In this document: piece after piece, positions 42,601-44,880 of the stretch | Position numbering within the stretch: position 1 is the first letter of the stretch | Layout: each line of letters begins with the position of its first letter | DNA from: Gyrodactylus bullatarudis | Taxonomy: Eukaryota > Platyhelminthes > Monogenea > Gyrodactylidea > Gyrodactylidae | Direction of reading: 5' to 3' | DNA: 45,499 nucleotides | NCBI GenBank assembly: GCA_012064415.1 | Contig: SSNU01000296.1 | Location: 1-45,499, forward strand | Translations under genes and position numbers: made by a program | The notes under the pieces: model-generated | What the model saw: the letters and a program-made list of their open reading frames with translations, nothing else | Told to the model about the DNA's origin: nothing | The model's database searches: none

Positions 42601-44880
42601 AATGTAAATAATTAACTTTCGTGATTATTACCAAATTTAATAAATTTTATCTTTGATTAAATCCAGATCGTACATTTTTTCATTAGTTTTATTTAGTACC
42701 ATTGAATTTCTTTCATTAGTTCATGTACGATAGGAATAAATTCTATAGAGGGTGGAAGCATAAAAAATAGCATCGTAATTGTACTCATTGTATCCAGGAT
42801 TAATATTAAATTCTCAATGCTACTTTTTAATTGTACGATGTTTTTGATGCTCTAATATTTCACTTTTTCTTCTTCTGCCATTTCCTTATTCCTTCTCATT
42901 TAAAACCTCCTCGATAATTAAACAAGATTTATCTTAAATGATAACTGTTTCATACTGTTTCCCATTTCTATAATCATTTGATTCTTCAAAAATACTGTTA
43001 CAAATACTATACAAATATATCAAATCGTAAACACAATTTTCTTTGTATCGAAATCAATCGAGATTTTTCTAGCATTCTTTAGAATTAGATAAGATAACTG
43101 GTATTTCCTAATTCAGACCATATTTATGTAAAAGTTTTCAAAGATATTTTCTTTTGATTAAAAGGACGTTCAATACGATGCTCTCAGATACATAATTGGT
43201 GAATGCAATTATGGCGGTCGAGTTACCGATAACTGGGATCGAAGAACCCTCTCAACTATTCTCAATAGATTCCTTTGTGAGGATATTATCAATGTGAAAA
43301 ATTACCAATTCGATGCCCATAATAATTACTATGTGCCAAATTGTGGAACTGTGCGTTTGATTGAATTTTGATTCAGAAAAATATTTTATAAAATTTTAGC
43401 ATCAAAGTTATATTGATTATGTCAAACAATTGCCGCTTTCATCAGATCCAGAATTATTTGGAATGCATTCGAATGCTGATTTAACAAAAGATCAGAAGGA
43501 AACTTTTGAAATCATGGAAAGTATGATTTCGACTGAAGTTAGTTATTTTTTGATAAAAATTTGCACAAATAGACCAGAGATGAATTTTCCAAACCAATCT
43601 AGCTAGATAGAATAGTCTTAAGACGAATCTCAAACCATTCTAGCTCCAACATCTATTAGGCATATACTCATCTTTACTTACTCGAGATAAAGTTGAGGTT
43701 TAGTTCACTGAGTCAATCAATAATTTATTAAAAATATTAAGATTTCAATAGCTTAATTACTAAAATTGAAAATCTCTCATGTGTGCTATATTGACATATG
43801 AATATTATTATTAAATAAAGTATTTAAAATTATACTTTTGAAATCAGAGTATTATTATGTCTATTAAATCAATTAATTCAGATAATTTTCTAAGCTTTAA
43901 AGAAATCAGAGGCAGAGAATCAATAGAAAGAGAGGTTTGATAAGAATTACTGACATTAAGAAAAAAATTAAAATTTTCATCTAATATATTCAAGAATGGT
44001 ATTTTTAAATCTCAAATTTTTTGAACCGATAAATTTAACTTTACAACTTGAGTTCAAAATTTTTGTCGATCTCGTGATTATTCGGAATAGAAAAGGTATT
44101 TGAATGTGGCCGTAGAAATTCCAAAAAACTCAATATTATTGTGGGGAATCGGACTATCTAAGCTTGAAAACATTGAAATTTGTATAATTTTTCAAATTTA
44201 ATGTTTCTTCACTTCCGAAAATTATCTGCTCATTACATTTATATGGGATTCAAAAATAGTTGTGTTCCTGACTATTTAATGGAAGACTTTAGGCTGAAAA
44301 TTTGTAGAACCTGATCAGATGGAGAAGATTGATCAGAAGAGCATAAAATTGTATTTAAATTGATTCGGATTAAAGTAATTTCTAGAAACCCAAAATATCA
44401 TTTGCAATTAATTAGAAGCTTGGTTTTTCGCTATATAAGTTATTAAACACTTAAGCTTGATATTTTGCAAACACATGAATGAATATAATTTTTCAGTCAA
44501 AGAAAGTTCATGGTGTTGAAAGTGATGATGAGAAAATGGCTACAACTTTATCTGTAAGCATCCTGGAACGTTGTCCAGAGGAATTTAACCTTGAAGTTGT
44601 CCTAAGGAAATATCCGACTGAATACAATCAAAGCATGAACACGGTTCTATTCCAAGAAATGGTTAGATTTAATGTATTAATCAATACAATAAGAAAAAGT
44701 TTGGTTGATCTCCAAAAAGCTATAAAAGGACAAACAGTCATGACATCAGAATTGGAAGAAGTATTTGATTCAATGATAATTGGTAGAATACCAGTTATAT
44801 GGATGTCAAAAAGTTATCCATCTGTTAAACCGTTAGGATCGTATATTAATGATTTACTTGCACGAGTAGAATTCTTACAA
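3407..44880 (+). CDS. DNAH7: Axonemal dynein heavy chain, inner-arm DNAH3/7/12 type, 28 exons, 3' end outside the window
   Basis: This is the ATP-driven motor subunit of axonemal inner dynein arms, which slides doublet microtubules in cilia and flagella. Exons: 3407-3658, 3688-4199, 4228-4393, 4424-4603, 4779-5293, 5507-5717, 5770-6174, 11362-11733, 13681-13974, 14391-14987, 15039-15271, 16717-17398, 19606-20209, 20329-20582, 20636-20767, 32552-32773, 33275-33472, 33711-33964, 34051-34248, 34337-34985, 35521-36164, 36231-36561, 36683-37003, 37067-37623, 37788-39711, 43165-43350, 43400-43537, 44497-44880. All introns are GT-AG and phases agree, giving about 3805 codons without a stop. Four P-loops (AAA1-AAA4), the stalk and AAA5/AAA6 are recognisable. 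An in-frame TAA directly precedes the ATG. The family is certain. The DNAH7 assignment rather than DNAH3 or DNAH12 rests on length and general resemblance and needs a tree. The exon 5 donor is the least certain junction. Confidence 0.95.
3659..3687 (+). other. Ultra-short dynein intron 1 (29 bp)
   Basis: It starts GTAAAT and ends ACTAG. Reading through it gives a stop within 16 codons. Removing it restores [15 protein letters not shown], which matches the tail motif (aromatic run then NGIDL) of DNAH7-type dyneins. Confidence 0.9.
3688..4199 (+). CDS. DNAH7: Dynein heavy chain exon 2 (residues 85-255)
   Basis: Tail region containing [13 protein letters not shown] and [20 protein letters not shown]. 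It ends in phase 2 (CA) at a 28 bp intron (4200-4227). Removing that intron creates a Trp-containing continuation [10 protein letters not shown]. Confidence 0.93.
4200..4227 (+). other. Ultra-short dynein intron 2 (28 bp)
   Basis: Starts GTAATT and ends CACACAG. Retention gives an immediate TAA. Removal keeps the dynein frame open into exon 3. Confidence 0.9.
4228..4393 (+). CDS. DNAH7: Dynein heavy chain exon 3 (residues 255-310)
   Basis: Reads [12 protein letters not shown], then [20 protein letters not shown], a conserved tail segment of this dynein group (the VATLMTNQL-like motif). Flanked by 28 bp and 30 bp introns. No start codon of its own is needed, because the frame is set by exon 2. 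Confidence 0.9.
4394..4423 (+). other. Ultra-short dynein intron 3 (30 bp)
   Basis: Starts GTTAGA and ends TTTTCAG. Its length is a multiple of three and it lacks a stop in the dynein frame, so retention would insert 10 residues. Removal gives a smoother join (KSFQ to [10 protein letters not shown]). Alternative retention cannot be excluded from sequence alone. Confidence 0.7.
4424..4603 (+). CDS. DNAH7: Dynein heavy chain exon 4 (residues 311-370)
   Basis: Tail segment containing [19 protein letters not shown] and the [13 protein letters not shown] motif, matching the family's VQxLPRVET-like pattern. Ends at a GTGAGT donor, phase 0. Confidence 0.9.
4779..5293 (+). CDS. DNAH7: Dynein heavy chain exon 5 (residues 371-542)
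   Basis: Tail helices ([39 protein letters not shown]). The acceptor at 4777-4778 is clear. The 3' end is inferred: a GTTAGT donor at 5294 is the only one I found that gives the phase needed by exon 6 (joint [12 protein letters not shown]). The open frame itself continues to 5336. Confidence 0.8.
5507..5717 (+). CDS. DNAH7: Dynein heavy chain exon 6 (residues 542-612)
   Basis: Reads [20 protein letters not shown], a strongly conserved tail motif (the EFEKIAxKALTxPxxTEEL type). Ends NCQ at GTAATT, followed by a 52 bp intron. Confidence 0.92.
5770..6174 (+). CDS. DNAH7: Dynein heavy chain exon 7 (residues 613-747)
   Basis: Charged helical tail segment, [19 protein letters not shown] to [12 protein letters not shown]. 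Ends at a GTGAGT donor, followed by the 5187 bp intron 7. Confidence 0.93.
6175..7044 (+). other. Dynein intron 7, first part: no gene seen
   Basis: AT-rich non-coding sequence upstream of the first nested small gene. I find no repeat arm or protein similarity here. A GCG-containing motif (6959-6970) is discussed with the small-gene family. Confidence 0.6.
7045..7536 (+). CDS. Intron-nested small protein A (163 aa): Lys/Ala/Glu helix plus EFFT-hydrophobic-basic tail module
   Basis: I do not recognise a family. Residues 1-75 are a charged helix made of repeats of the type AREAAEKK, likely a single helix or coiled coil. Residues 77-112 are a polar Asn/Thr-rich linker. Residues 114-124 are acidic ([11 protein letters not shown]). 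Residues 125-128 are EFFT. A hydrophobic segment follows ([16 protein letters not shown]), then a basic tail (TKKKKCRF). The last part is shared with the proteins at 9720-9845, 19017-19256 and 41112-41375. There is no signal peptide at the N-terminus. The gene is intronless and lies wholly inside dynein intron 7 on the same strand. The one-pass membrane nature is an inference from the 15-17 residue hydrophobic run. Confidence 0.75.
   Translation: MAPKKKVTQQEKDRKAREAAEKKAREAAEKKAREAAERDERARKREEARKKAEAEAQAKADEKAKAKAKADADKKPKGNGGSTPQTNKNENTATPTSADTNISQNNDQNDRNVGADDDDSKDIKNEFFTPISLILAATGLFAGLLTKKKKCRFSFQRYSQFHA
8095..8965. mobile_element. Inner terminal-inverted-repeat element (871 bp, arms about 205 bp)
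   Basis: Left arm 8095-8299 and right arm 8760-8965 are near-perfect inverted copies, beginning ATGTTGTGCCTAAAGTG. The motif TAAAGTGTAA recurs several times in each arm. The 460 bp centre shows no coding capacity. It sits inside the outer element at 7787-9510, so it is probably the younger insertion. A possible 8 bp target duplication is imperfect, so the superfamily is left open. Confidence 0.85.
9275..9335. repeat. Dispersed repeat copy (also at 21860-21910)
   Basis: Both places hold GGGTTATTTTTCA, then CCCATTTGTATTGAAAC, followed by an AATAAATA-rich stretch. No coding content. It is likely a relic of an AT-rich interspersed repeat. Confidence 0.55.
9584..9628. repeat. Short tandem repeat, three 15-bp units
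   Basis: The unit CAACTTTATATCAAC is repeated about three times, the last copy diverging. Confidence 0.8.
9720..9845 (-). CDS. Intron-nested small protein B (41 aa): minimal EFFT-hydrophobic-basic tail module
   Basis: ATG at 9845-9843, stop at 9722-9720, with an in-frame TGA shortly upstream of the ATG. The product starts [16 protein letters not shown], continues with a hydrophobic run [14 protein letters not shown], and ends in a basic tail [11 protein letters not shown]. It is almost exactly the C-terminal module of the proteins at 19017-19256 and 41112-41375 without their Thr-rich N-termini. It lies in dynein intron 7 on the opposite strand. The ORF is short, and the protein match is what supports it. 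It could also be one exon of a longer gene. Confidence 0.65.
   Translation of the reverse strand: MDHDDDEKKEFFTAKGLFIAALGLIAGLHGAKKRKMKSGYH
10148..11011 (-). mobile_element. Merlin-type DNA transposon, decayed (864 bp)
   Basis: Terminal inverted repeats of about 100 bp lie at the left end (from 10148) and right end (to 11011), sharing AAGTTCAGTTTAGGAACGCA. The minus strand between them carries fragments of an IS1016/ISXO2-like DDE transposase in more than one frame. A zinc-ribbon-like [15 protein letters not shown] lies near 10650-10600. The catalytic region [17 protein letters not shown] lies near 10400-10350, and [20 protein letters not shown] near 10315-10260. These are the signature blocks of Merlin transposases. 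Frame changes and at least one stop show that it is inactive. The size fits a full-length Merlin of about 1 kb or less. Flanking AATACC / AATATC may be remnants of a target duplication. Confidence 0.85.
11362..11733 (+). CDS. DNAH7: Dynein heavy chain exon 8 (residues 748-871), start of linker region
   Basis: Contains [20 protein letters not shown], the conserved RHW motif at the tail/linker boundary of dynein heavy chains, and [20 protein letters not shown]. Ends at GTAAGT, phase 0. Confidence 0.97.
11734..12403 (+). other. Dynein intron 8, first part: no gene seen
   Basis: AT-rich intron sequence with no supported feature. The LINE insertion begins near 12404. Confidence 0.6.
12404..13336 (+). 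mobile_element. 5'-truncated LINE (Jockey/CR1-like non-LTR retrotransposon), reverse transcriptase fragment
   Basis: A 310-codon open stretch starts in the middle of a reverse transcriptase. It contains [20 protein letters not shown] (RT motif with PQGS) and the catalytic box FKFADDIKF. The thumb and C-terminal region follow, [14 protein letters not shown] ([11 protein letters not shown]), to a stop at 13336. The endonuclease and the N-terminal half of the RT are missing, as expected for 5' truncation during target-primed reverse transcription. There is no poly(A) tail right after the stop. The frame is still open, suggesting a fairly recent insertion. It lies in sense orientation within dynein intron 8. 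Confidence 0.9.
13681..13974 (+). CDS. DNAH7: Dynein heavy chain exon 9 (residues 872-969), linker
   Basis: Reads [20 protein letters not shown], then [15 protein letters not shown] and [12 protein letters not shown]. The RGSPYV/IKPFE and WLYLxPIF blocks are hallmarks of the dynein linker. Ends at GTCAGT, phase 0. Confidence 0.97.
14391..14987 (+). CDS. DNAH7: Dynein heavy chain exon 10 (residues 970-1168), linker
   Basis: Contains [20 protein letters not shown], the best-conserved linker motif ([17 protein letters not shown] in the family), followed by [11 protein letters not shown]. Ends LHNYFI at GTGAGT. Confidence 0.98.
15039..15271 (+). CDS. DNAH7: Dynein heavy chain exon 11 (residues 1169-1246), end of linker
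   Basis: Contains [20 protein letters not shown] and [17 protein letters not shown], the linker end just before AAA1. Ends in phase 2, completed by the first base of exon 12 (QLK-YGYEYLG). The preceding intron is only 51 bp. Confidence 0.97.
15436..16499. mobile_element. Foldback terminal-inverted-repeat element (1064 bp, 271 bp arms)
   Basis: Left arm 15436-15706 and right arm 16229-16499 are inverted copies of equal length, starting TTGTTACTCGGTTTCAAAAT. They appear nearly identical. The 520 bp centre has no recognisable coding region, so it is a MITE-like non-autonomous element. A degenerate extra copy of the terminal sequence lies just outside, at about 15374-15420 (ATAGTCTCAAGA shared). 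It fills most of dynein intron 11. Confidence 0.88.
16717..17398 (+). CDS. DNAH7: Dynein heavy chain exon 12 (residues 1246-1473): AAA1 main motor site
   Basis: Holds the catalytic AAA1 domain. [20 protein letters not shown] is followed by Walker [11 protein letters not shown], Walker B-type [10 protein letters not shown], and sensor region [20 protein letters not shown]. All key residues of an active ATPase are present. Ends GSLK at a GTTTGT donor. Confidence 0.99.
17756..18590 (-). pseudogene. Second Penelope-like element remnant
   Basis: On the minus strand, reading from right to left: a degenerate RT segment [16 protein letters not shown] with a decayed catalytic box (YIRFYSDE where YxDD is expected), then [38 protein letters not shown] and [15 protein letters not shown]. 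These follow the order of Penelope RT C-terminal blocks. Several stops and frame changes show it is dead. Its sequence differs from the Penelope element at 23587-31015, so it is another copy or family. Located in dynein intron 12, antisense. Confidence 0.82.
19017..19256 (+). CDS. Intron-nested small protein C (79 aa): Thr-rich N-terminus plus EFFT-hydrophobic-basic tail module
   Basis: Family unknown to me. Residues 1-33 are rich in Thr, Ala, Pro and Gln. Residues 34-47 are acidic ([14 protein letters not shown]). EFFTTK follows, then a hydrophobic run [15 protein letters not shown], then the tail [12 protein letters not shown]. The C-terminal module is almost identical to that at 41112-41375, and 3' sequence is shared too (AAAAAGATTTCGTTTT near 19303). 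The Thr-rich part could be O-glycosylated if exposed outside the cell. This is an inference. Intronless, sense strand, inside dynein intron 12. Confidence 0.8.
   Translation: MATLGTTTTTDPNAPATTTTTTQQQPAAATDQANDDNGDDDEKKEEEFFTTKMIFISALSLLAGIHMKKKQNCRRFNMF
19606..20209 (+). CDS. DNAH7: Dynein heavy chain exon 13 (residues 1474-1675): AAA1 end and AAA2
   Basis: Reads [20 protein letters not shown], the AAA1/AAA2 junction, then AAA2 Walker A ([14 protein letters not shown]) and Walker B-like [17 protein letters not shown]. Ends in phase 1 at GTATGT. Confidence 0.98.
20329..20582 (+). CDS. DNAH7: Dynein heavy chain exon 14 (residues 1675-1759): AAA2
   Basis: Contains [20 protein letters not shown] and [20 protein letters not shown], the conserved sensor/arginine-finger region of AAA2. 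Ends DCQ at GTAATA, followed by a 53 bp intron. Confidence 0.98.
20636..20767 (+). CDS. DNAH7: Dynein heavy chain exon 15 (residues 1760-1803)
   Basis: 44 codons without a start of its own, [20 protein letters not shown] to DLLMAIE, bridging AAA2 to AAA3. Both ends carry good splice sites (TAG / GTAAGT). The next exon is 11.8 kb away. Confidence 0.92.
20768..22832 (+). other. Dynein intron 15, first part: no gene seen, relic repeats
   Basis: AT-rich. It includes a direct repeat of about 30 bp (ATAGGGTACTGATATATTGC at about 22063 and 22420) and a copy of the dispersed repeat near 21860-21910 also found at 9275-9335. No coding similarity was found. Confidence 0.6.
22833..22904 (-). tRNA. tRNA-Ala (anticodon CGC)
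   Basis: A 72-nt cloverleaf on the minus strand. Acceptor GGGGATG pairs with CATCTCC. The D arm is GCTC/GAGC, the anticodon stem CTCGC/GTGAG has loop TTCGCAT, and the T arm is CCGAG-TTCAATC-CTCGG. No intron. Identical in sequence to the copies at 31214 and 32081, but its flanks differ. Antisense within dynein intron 15. Whether it is transcribed is unknown. Confidence 0.95.
22905..23586. other. Intron sequence downstream of the Penelope element, repeat relic
   Basis: Non-coding. Positions about 23395-23490 are an inverted copy of 29773-29870 (shared AGCAGATCTGAAATCAGCAC on opposite strands), which lies in the centre of the inverted-repeat element at 29090-30289. A hairpin-prone CCCCTCACAT...ATGCGAGGGG lies near 23342-23367. 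Confidence 0.6.
23587..23985 (-). pseudogene. Penelope GIY-YIG endonuclease domain (decayed)
   Basis: Reads [20 protein letters not shown], then [18 protein letters not shown], then [14 protein letters not shown]. This is the middle and C-terminal part of the Penelope-type GIY-YIG nuclease, including the RRL arginine pattern and the AE(A)xLI...PxLN block. The YIGxT-like segment is degenerate (stop and substitution), so activity is unlikely. Confidence 0.85.
24104..24715 (-). pseudogene. Penelope reverse transcriptase core and thumb, 3' piece
   Basis: Begins directly at the Gypsy target duplication with [19 protein letters not shown]. It carries the catalytic YIDDIF box (near 24600), [18 protein letters not shown] and [18 protein letters not shown], then shifts frame into [20 protein letters not shown]. 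The YxDD residues are intact, but the frame change after about residue 125 is disabling. Confidence 0.9.
24711..24715. repeat. Gypsy target-site duplication, left copy (GATAT)
   Basis: GATAT at 24711-24715 directly precedes the LTR start (TGTTAGGG). The matching copy is at 28920-28924 directly after the other LTR end. Confidence 0.95.
24716..24871 (-). repeat. Gypsy 3' LTR (156 bp)
   Basis: Nearly identical to 28764-28919. On the plus strand it starts TGTTAGGGTA and ends ATTCATTCATCA. Unusually short for an LTR. Confidence 0.95.
24872..25302 (-). pseudogene. Gypsy integrase C-terminal region (shifted frame)
   Basis: Contains [20 protein letters not shown] and the basic segment [15 protein letters not shown]. 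This matches the C-terminal DNA-binding part of Gypsy integrases (GxxVWxRxxxxxxKW pattern). It ends with a Pro/Glu-rich tail, [11 protein letters not shown]. It is in another frame from the catalytic core, with which it overlaps, so a frameshift lies around 25223-25300. Confidence 0.88.
25223..26052 (-). pseudogene. Gypsy integrase: HHCC zinc finger and DDE catalytic core
   Basis: The zinc-binding region has [12 protein letters not shown] and CDECQRNS. The catalytic core has VHIDFAGP (first Asp), [11 protein letters not shown] (second Asp) and [12 protein letters not shown] (Glu), so all three acidic residues are present. The open frame extends upstream of the first Met to about 26052, where a one-base shift separates it from the RNase H frame. 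Confidence 0.93.
26056..27060 (-). pseudogene. Gypsy reverse transcriptase (second half) and RNase H
   Basis: RT residues start at [15 protein letters not shown], with catalytic YIDD in [14 protein letters not shown] and the connection block [13 protein letters not shown]. RNase H follows with [26 protein letters not shown] and LQTDHMPLL. The first RT catalytic Asp region (the LDLxxAYxQ block) is absent because of a deletion at about 27060-27066. Confidence 0.94.
27063..28007 (-). pseudogene. Gypsy nucleocapsid zinc fingers, protease, and first part of RT
   Basis: Zinc knuckles are [14 protein letters not shown] and [14 protein letters not shown]. The protease region reads [17 protein letters not shown], where DSG/DTG is expected at the active site. 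RT begins with [18 protein letters not shown], then [20 protein letters not shown], and stops at KLFTNME, just before the missing catalytic block. Confidence 0.93.
28068..28754 (-). pseudogene. Gypsy gag
   Basis: Start [20 protein letters not shown] at 28754, then a stop after about 30 codons (near 28662). The capsid-like segment [20 protein letters not shown], then [13 protein letters not shown] ([18 protein letters not shown]), and [15 protein letters not shown], continues open to 28068. This is typical of Gypsy gag, which is poorly conserved. The assignment comes mainly from position. Confidence 0.85.
28764..28919 (-). repeat. Gypsy 5' LTR (156 bp)
   Basis: Partner of 24716-24871. Followed by the target duplication GATAT (28920-28924). 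In element orientation the sequence just inside the LTR reads ACTGGCTACATGG. The TGG there is the likely start of the tRNA primer-binding site and overlaps the gag start codon region. Confidence 0.95.
28920..29089 (-). pseudogene. Penelope reverse transcriptase, middle piece
   Basis: Bounded on the left by the Gypsy target duplication and on the right by the TA of the 1200 bp element. Reads [20 protein letters not shown] and [14 protein letters not shown], the standard Penelope RT block A and the segment preceding the DGVAMG block. Confidence 0.92.
29090..30289. mobile_element. Inverted-repeat element of Tc1/mariner type (1200 bp, TA target duplication)
   Basis: Arms of about 385-390 bp (29090-29475 and about 29900-30289) are inverted copies starting TACCTTTTTCAGGTCTAGTT. 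A TA lies on both sides (29088-29089 and 30290-30291). Removing the element and one TA restores the Penelope RT frame (ILSL-DVSSLFT), which fixes the boundaries precisely. The 420 bp centre shows no transposase, so it is probably a non-autonomous derivative. Part of the centre is repeated in inverse at 23395-23490. Confidence 0.9.
30292..31015 (-). pseudogene. Penelope element N-terminal region
   Basis: From right to left on the minus strand: [20 protein letters not shown], a stop, a frame change, then a long open stretch [52 protein letters not shown] and [19 protein letters not shown]. These are the conserved N-terminal and finger blocks (DKG, GLPKIHK, RPI) of Penelope RT. Confidence 0.88.
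31021..31389. repeat. Left arm of a long palindrome flanking the assembly gap
   Basis: Inverted copy of 31977-32345, 369 bp, with at most very few differences (one seen near the tRNA 5' flank). The arm ends exactly at the first N. It carries tRNA-Ala at 31214-31285. Confidence 0.95.
31214..31285 (+). tRNA. tRNA-Ala (anticodon CGC)
   Basis: Same 72-nt sequence as the minus-strand copies at 22833-22904 and 32081-32152, with all four stems intact. It lies in the left arm of the palindrome, facing the gap. Confidence 0.95.
31390..31976. other. Assembly gap, 587 N
   Basis: Unknown bases. The flanks are each other's reverse complement up to the gap edge (GACGTAGCT before it, AGCTACGTC after it), so the gap sits at the centre of a palindrome. 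The gap length may be an estimate. Confidence 0.99.
31977..32345. repeat. Right arm of a long palindrome flanking the assembly gap
   Basis: Inverted copy of 31021-31389. Its outer end is followed by unique intron sequence leading to exon 16, while the left arm abuts the Penelope element. Confidence 0.95.
32081..32152 (-). tRNA. tRNA-Ala (anticodon CGC)
   Basis: 72 nt, intact cloverleaf, identical to the other two copies. Convergent with the copy at 31214-31285 across the gap, as a consequence of the palindrome. Confidence 0.95.
32552..32773 (+). CDS. DNAH7: Dynein heavy chain exon 16 (residues 1804-1877): AAA3 entry
   Basis: Reads [20 protein letters not shown], the conserved hydrophobic block (LFLFSLVWSxGG) between AAA2 and AAA3, then [20 protein letters not shown]. 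Acceptor at 32550-32551, donor GTAAGT. It has no ATG in a useful place, so it is easy to miss. Confidence 0.95.
33275..33472 (+). CDS. DNAH7: Dynein heavy chain exon 17 (residues 1878-1943): AAA3 Walker A
   Basis: Reads [18 protein letters not shown], then [19 protein letters not shown] and Walker [13 protein letters not shown]. Ends at GTGAGT, phase 0. Confidence 0.98.
33711..33964 (+). CDS. DNAH7: Dynein heavy chain exon 18 (residues 1944-2028): AAA3 Walker B
   Basis: Contains [36 protein letters not shown] and Walker [20 protein letters not shown]. Ends in phase 2 and shares the Trp codon with exon 19. Confidence 0.98.
34051..34248 (+). CDS. DNAH7: Dynein heavy chain exon 19 (residues 2028-2094): AAA3 sensor region
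   Basis: Reads [20 protein letters not shown], then [20 protein letters not shown], the AAA3 sensor-1 and arginine-finger segment. Ends in phase 2. Confidence 0.98.
34337..34985 (+). CDS. DNAH7: Dynein heavy chain exon 20 (residues 2094-2310): AAA3 end, AAA4 Walker A
   Basis: Contains [40 protein letters not shown] and the AAA4 P-loop [24 protein letters not shown] in place of GKT/S at AAA4 is normal for axonemal dyneins. Confidence 0.98.
34986..35520 (+). other. Dynein intron 20 (535 bp), no feature seen
   Basis: AT-rich. GGTTCAAAAGAACC near 35099 is a short perfect palindrome. No coding or RNA feature recognised. Confidence 0.6.
35521..36164 (+). CDS. DNAH7: Dynein heavy chain exon 21 (residues 2311-2525): AAA4
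   Basis: Starts [20 protein letters not shown]. The Walker B-type element is [19 protein letters not shown], followed by [20 protein letters not shown] (sensor and Arg region), [17 protein letters not shown] and [13 protein letters not shown]. Ends in phase 2 at GTAAGT. Confidence 0.98.
36231..36561 (+). CDS. DNAH7: Dynein heavy chain exon 22 (residues 2525-2635): stalk, first coiled-coil strand
   Basis: Reads [19 protein letters not shown], then heptad-rich [20 protein letters not shown] and [19 protein letters not shown], the outgoing antiparallel stalk helix (CC1) leading to the microtubule-binding tip. Confidence 0.97.
36683..37003 (+). CDS. DNAH7: Dynein heavy chain exon 23 (residues 2636-2742): microtubule-binding domain
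   Basis: Reads [40 protein letters not shown] and [20 protein letters not shown], the stalk-tip domain that contacts tubulin. Exon limits coincide closely with the domain. Ends CKW at GTAAAT. Confidence 0.97.
37067..37623 (+). CDS. DNAH7: Dynein heavy chain exon 24 (residues 2743-2928): returning stalk helix and AAA5 start
   Basis: [20 protein letters not shown] begins the returning coiled-coil strand (CC2), with [20 protein letters not shown]. Then come [20 protein letters not shown] and the AAA5 segment [19 protein letters not shown]. Ends in phase 2. Confidence 0.98.
37788..39711 (+). CDS. DNAH7: Dynein heavy chain exon 25 (residues 2928-3569): AAA5-AAA6
   Basis: The largest exon. [20 protein letters not shown] and [18 protein letters not shown] belong to AAA5. 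[20 protein letters not shown] follows, then [23 protein letters not shown]6 has [20 protein letters not shown] and [16 protein letters not shown], then [20 protein letters not shown] and [20 protein letters not shown]. It ends LQLFLDQYD at GTGAGT. The frame reads on 66 codons into the intron, but family alignment shows the splice at 39711. Confidence 0.98.
39712..40516 (+). other. Dynein intron 25, first part: no gene seen
   Basis: AT-rich intron DNA between exon 25 and the mariner remnant. The first 198 bases are open in the dynein frame but encode low-complexity hydrophobic sequence, unlike dynein. Confidence 0.6.
40517..40702 (-). pseudogene. Mariner-type transposase C-terminal remnant
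   Basis: On the minus strand the sequence reads [20 protein letters not shown], then [20 protein letters not shown], then GEYLDGIT and a stop. The RSL block, the GI-LPERW-K-I motif and the final GEY/GQY motif are the conserved end of mariner DD34D transposases. About 60 codons remain in one frame. The upstream catalytic part is not recognisable. No inverted repeats were identified around it. Confidence 0.88.
41112..41375 (+). CDS. Intron-nested small protein D (87 aa): Thr/Gly-rich N-terminus plus EFFT-hydrophobic-basic tail module
   Basis: Family unknown to me. Residues 1-40 are Thr/Gly/Ala-rich with repeats such as TGTTGTTG. Residues 41-53 are acidic ([13 protein letters not shown]). EFFTSK follows, then a hydrophobic run [15 protein letters not shown] and a basic tail [12 protein letters not shown]. 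The closest relative is protein C (19017-19256), with which it also shares 3' sequence (AAAAGATTTCGTTTCG from 41376). Sense strand, intronless, inside dynein intron 25. The low-complexity N-terminus is probably disordered. A single membrane segment is possible, but the hydrophobic run is short. Confidence 0.8.
   Translation: MTTPAATTTTTGTGNTGTTGTTGTTTTGTGGTTQPPATNTAANDDDNDDDEKKSEFFTSKMMFLSAISLLAGIHMKKKQKCRRFGLF
41376..43164 (+). other. Dynein intron 25, last part: no further gene seen
   Basis: AT-rich sequence up to the acceptor before exon 26. The first about 30 bases resemble the 3' flank of small gene C. An open stretch at 42300-42485 is low-complexity and not supported as coding. Confidence 0.6.
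43165..43350 (+). CDS. DNAH7: Dynein heavy chain exon 26 (residues 3570-3631)
   Basis: Reads [20 protein letters not shown], then [16 protein letters not shown] and NYYVPNCGT. [18 protein letters not shown] is among the most conserved motifs of axonemal dyneins. It is followed by a 49 bp intron. Confidence 0.98.
43400..43537 (+). CDS. DNAH7: Dynein heavy chain exon 27 (residues 3632-3677)
   Basis: Reads [20 protein letters not shown], then [20 protein letters not shown], matching the family's LPLxxxPExFGMHxNADIT block. Ends at GTTAGT, phase 0. Confidence 0.97.
43538..44496 (+). other. Dynein intron 27 (959 bp), no feature seen
   Basis: AT-rich, with no coding, RNA or repeat signal that I can support. 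Confidence 0.6.
44497..44880 (+). CDS. DNAH7: Dynein heavy chain exon 28 (residues 3678-3805), last exon in the window
   Basis: Contains [40 protein letters not shown] and [20 protein letters not shown], then LLARVEFLQ at a GTAAGC donor. The C-terminal domain that normally follows (starting with a W...PxxFWLSGFFFTQ-type block) is not in the window. Confidence 0.98.
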
